Under the pieces are notes generated by a model. It did no database searches, was not told the origin of the DNA, and worked only from the letters and a program-made list of their open reading frames with translations. The position numbers were made by a program, and so were the translations under genes. This document shows, piece by piece, positions 62,640-64,000 of a DNA stretch of 64,000 bases. This DNA comes from Prototheca cutis (Eukaryota > Chlorophyta > Trebouxiophyceae > Chlorellales > Chlorellaceae), in assembly GCA_002897115.2 (NCBI GenBank), contig BCIH01000003.1, positions 80,828 to 144,827 on the forward strand, given 5' to 3'. Positions within the stretch are counted from its first letter, which is position 1, and every line of letters starts with the position of its first letter.

Positions 62640-62757
62640 AATGGCCCGCAACTTTTGGGGTAGCGAGCGGGAGGCGCCCAGGGGCGCCATGACGACCGTC
62701 AGGGCGTCAGTGCGTGCGACCTGGCAGCGCAGGTTCCACGGTCTTCTGGACGAATAG
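62640..62757 (+). pseudogene. Duplicated, truncated start of the Fanzor-like gene
   Basis: ATGGCCCGCAACTTTTGGGG begins a frame (MARNFWGSEREAPRGAMTTV.., ending FHGLLDE then TAG) that parallels the start of the downstream gene (MDRDFWGRGREALKGVFTAA.., FHRPLEQ). About 118 bp are shared at moderate identity, about 290 bp apart. A stop ends it after 39 codons, so it is a broken partial copy. Confidence 0.7.
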
Positions 62758-62930
62758 GAGAGCCAGGTCGACATCAGCTCGTGAGTTCCCGTTCTGGAAG
62801 GCGGTGCTGTCCCGTGCGCGCGTTGGCATTCTGGCGCCCCCCGAACCGAAGGTGCCGAAGGTGGGAGACTTTACGCCGCCCTGCCCAATCCGTCCGCCCA
62901 TTTGTTACAACAGGCAGGATTGCGAGGTCG

Positions 62931-64000
62931 ATGGACCGCGACTTTTGGGGCCGCGGGCGGGAGGCGCTCAAGGGCGTCTTTACGGCCGCCAAGGTGTCGG
63001 TGCTGGCGACCTGGAAGCGCATGTTCCATCGGCCTCTGGAGCAGTATGTCCAAAAGATGCATCCCGTGAAGCAGCATGCCTCGTTCTTCGCTGCACTCGT
63101 GTTGCTGGAGGAGGACGAGGCGGGCAGTGCGGACTTTGCAACGCGGTTCGTCTGTCCCAGGTTCTTTGCCGAGGCCTTCCTTTGCATGGTCAGCTACCCT
63201 AGGAGGAAAACACGCAACGACGAAACGACGTACTTCCGTGCCCGTTTCCAGAGGTCCTGGCCCACGTTCCAGCAGGCGACTGCGTACGAGCGGCGGCAGT
63301 TCTACCACGCACCGAACCAGGTGACTGATTCAGTTGTGGTTGCATGTGTTGCTGGCATCGCGGGCTGAATGCAGGATTGTCTAGTGTCTGTGATGGGTTG
63401 AGATGCAATGGCCCAGACCACGTGGTGGACGAGCTGGGTGCTCCTTGACGTGCAGGATGCCAAGTACTGGGGAGAAGCCCAGTGCGCGGCGGTGGAGGCC
63501 AACGTTCGCAAGCACTTTGGCGAGCACGTGCGGGGCACCATGAACCTGATCCTCAACGTCAAGGACCGCCGGAAGGAGCTGGATGCGCGGGCGCGCAGGG
63601 AGGGCTGGGATCGCNAGAGGCGCAACGAGACGTGCGANCNGGAGGTCAACNGCCCCGCGAGGCGCATCAAGGAGGCGCTCGGGCGCCTGGAGGCGGCCNT
63701 GGAGGGAATGGACGCCGCGCAGCAGGCAAAGTACGACCGGCTGCTGCAGCTTCTGCGCAACGCCTATCCCCCGGGGTACCAGTTCAAGAAAGGCACGCTC
63801 TACTACGACTCCAAGGCCAATCCGAGGGAGCACGTTCGCGCGATGATCGCGATGTCCCGCTTCCGCGTCGAGGAGGGAATGCGCACGTTCCGGGCCATCC
63901 CTATGCACACGTCGCATGTGCCTGGGGCGGTGCAGATGGACAACTTGATCGTTTCAAAGCAGTTCCTGAAGGACAGCAAGCTTGGCTCATTCGCGGCCAA
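62931..64000 (+). CDS. Fanzor (eukaryotic TnpB-like RNA-guided nuclease), N-terminal part, runs off the window
   Basis: Exons 62931-63320 and 63456 to the edge (about 311 visible residues). The ATG at 62931 was chosen because its first residues match the duplicated copy upstream; an open frame continues back to 62781. The donor is GTGACT and the acceptor TGCAG, phase 0. The second exon has a long helical arm (VKDRRKELDARAR, IKEALGRLEAA), then LYYDSKANPREHVRAMIAMS and FRAIPMHTSHVPGAVQMDN. This YDxKxNPxxxLxxMxxM ... PLRTxxVPxxxxID pattern is the conserved block just before the RuvC domain in Fanzor and giant-virus TnpB-like proteins. The RuvC motifs themselves lie beyond 64000. Five Ns at 63615-63699 obscure a few residues. 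Confidence 0.75.

Overview
This is a draft (N-containing), GC-rich, intron-dense nuclear segment from a photosynthetic eukaryote, most likely a green alga. The evidence is a plant-type set of homologues: a VIM/ORTHRUS-type UHRF1, DEG9, plastid CLPR4, the complex-I gamma-carbonic-anhydrase-like protein CAL, a putative DUF627/DUF629-type protein, and nuclear trpA, pyruvate kinase and cysteine synthase with transit-like N-termini. Telomere-like TTAGGG/TTTAGGG stretches also occur. Genes are close together, introns are mostly about 50-300 bp, and exon phases could be reconciled by hand for nearly all genes. A trebouxiophyte-like alga is plausible, but I cannot name a species.

Layout. 1-2.8 kb: TKL-type receptor-like kinase (+), 5' end missing. 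3.4-5.9 kb: FUS/TAF15-like RRM plus RanBP2-zinc-finger protein (-). 6.2-8.7 kb: FAD monooxygenase (-). 8.7-9.4 kb: small unknown protein (-). 9.75-13.9 kb: UHRF1/VIM-like RING-SRA-RING protein (+). 14.2-15.0 kb: RG-rich mRNA-export-adaptor-like protein (-). 15.4-17.4 kb: AP endonuclease 2 (+). 17.7-25.6 kb: 2,142-aa zinc-finger protein of DUF627/DUF629 type (-). 26.1-27.5 kb: tryptophan synthase alpha (+). 27.7-28.9 kb: tail-anchored ubiquitin-like-fold protein (-). 29.5-30.8 kb: CAL (+). 31.3-33.9 kb: cysteine synthase (-). 34.3-36.7 kb: pyruvate kinase (+). 37.3-38.9 kb: CLPR4 (-). 39-41 kb: gene-poor island holding a degraded Fanzor/TnpB C-terminus. 41.0-44.7 kb: DEG9 (-). 45.2-46.7 kb: TatD DNase (+). 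48.2-49.9 kb: B-type cyclin (-). 50.7-54.6 kb: glutaminyl-tRNA synthetase (-). 54.9-57.0 kb: enoyl-CoA reductase TECR (+). 57.3-58.5 kb: Lunapark-like (+). 58.5-59.0 kb: small coiled-coil ORF (+). 59.7-62.1 kb: pseudokinase (-). 59.3-62.8 kb: dispersed repeat copies. 62.9-64 kb: 5' part of an intron-containing Fanzor-type protein (+), running off the end.

Most of the window is housekeeping: chromatin, DNA repair, translation, amino-acid and lipid synthesis, plastid proteolysis and the cell cycle. Many neighbours are divergent pairs sharing 340-590 bp promoter regions. The most unusual content is two separate traces of eukaryotic RNA-guided nuclease (Fanzor/TnpB) genes. One is a nearly intact N-terminal half at the right edge, with a partial duplication and a dispersed repeat beside it. 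The other is an eroded RuvC-III/zinc-ribbon end at 39.2-39.4 kb, followed by a hairpin-rich stretch where a guide-RNA scaffold would be expected. A second genome-level oddity is a high share of GC-AG introns: six among about 90 introns I could resolve.
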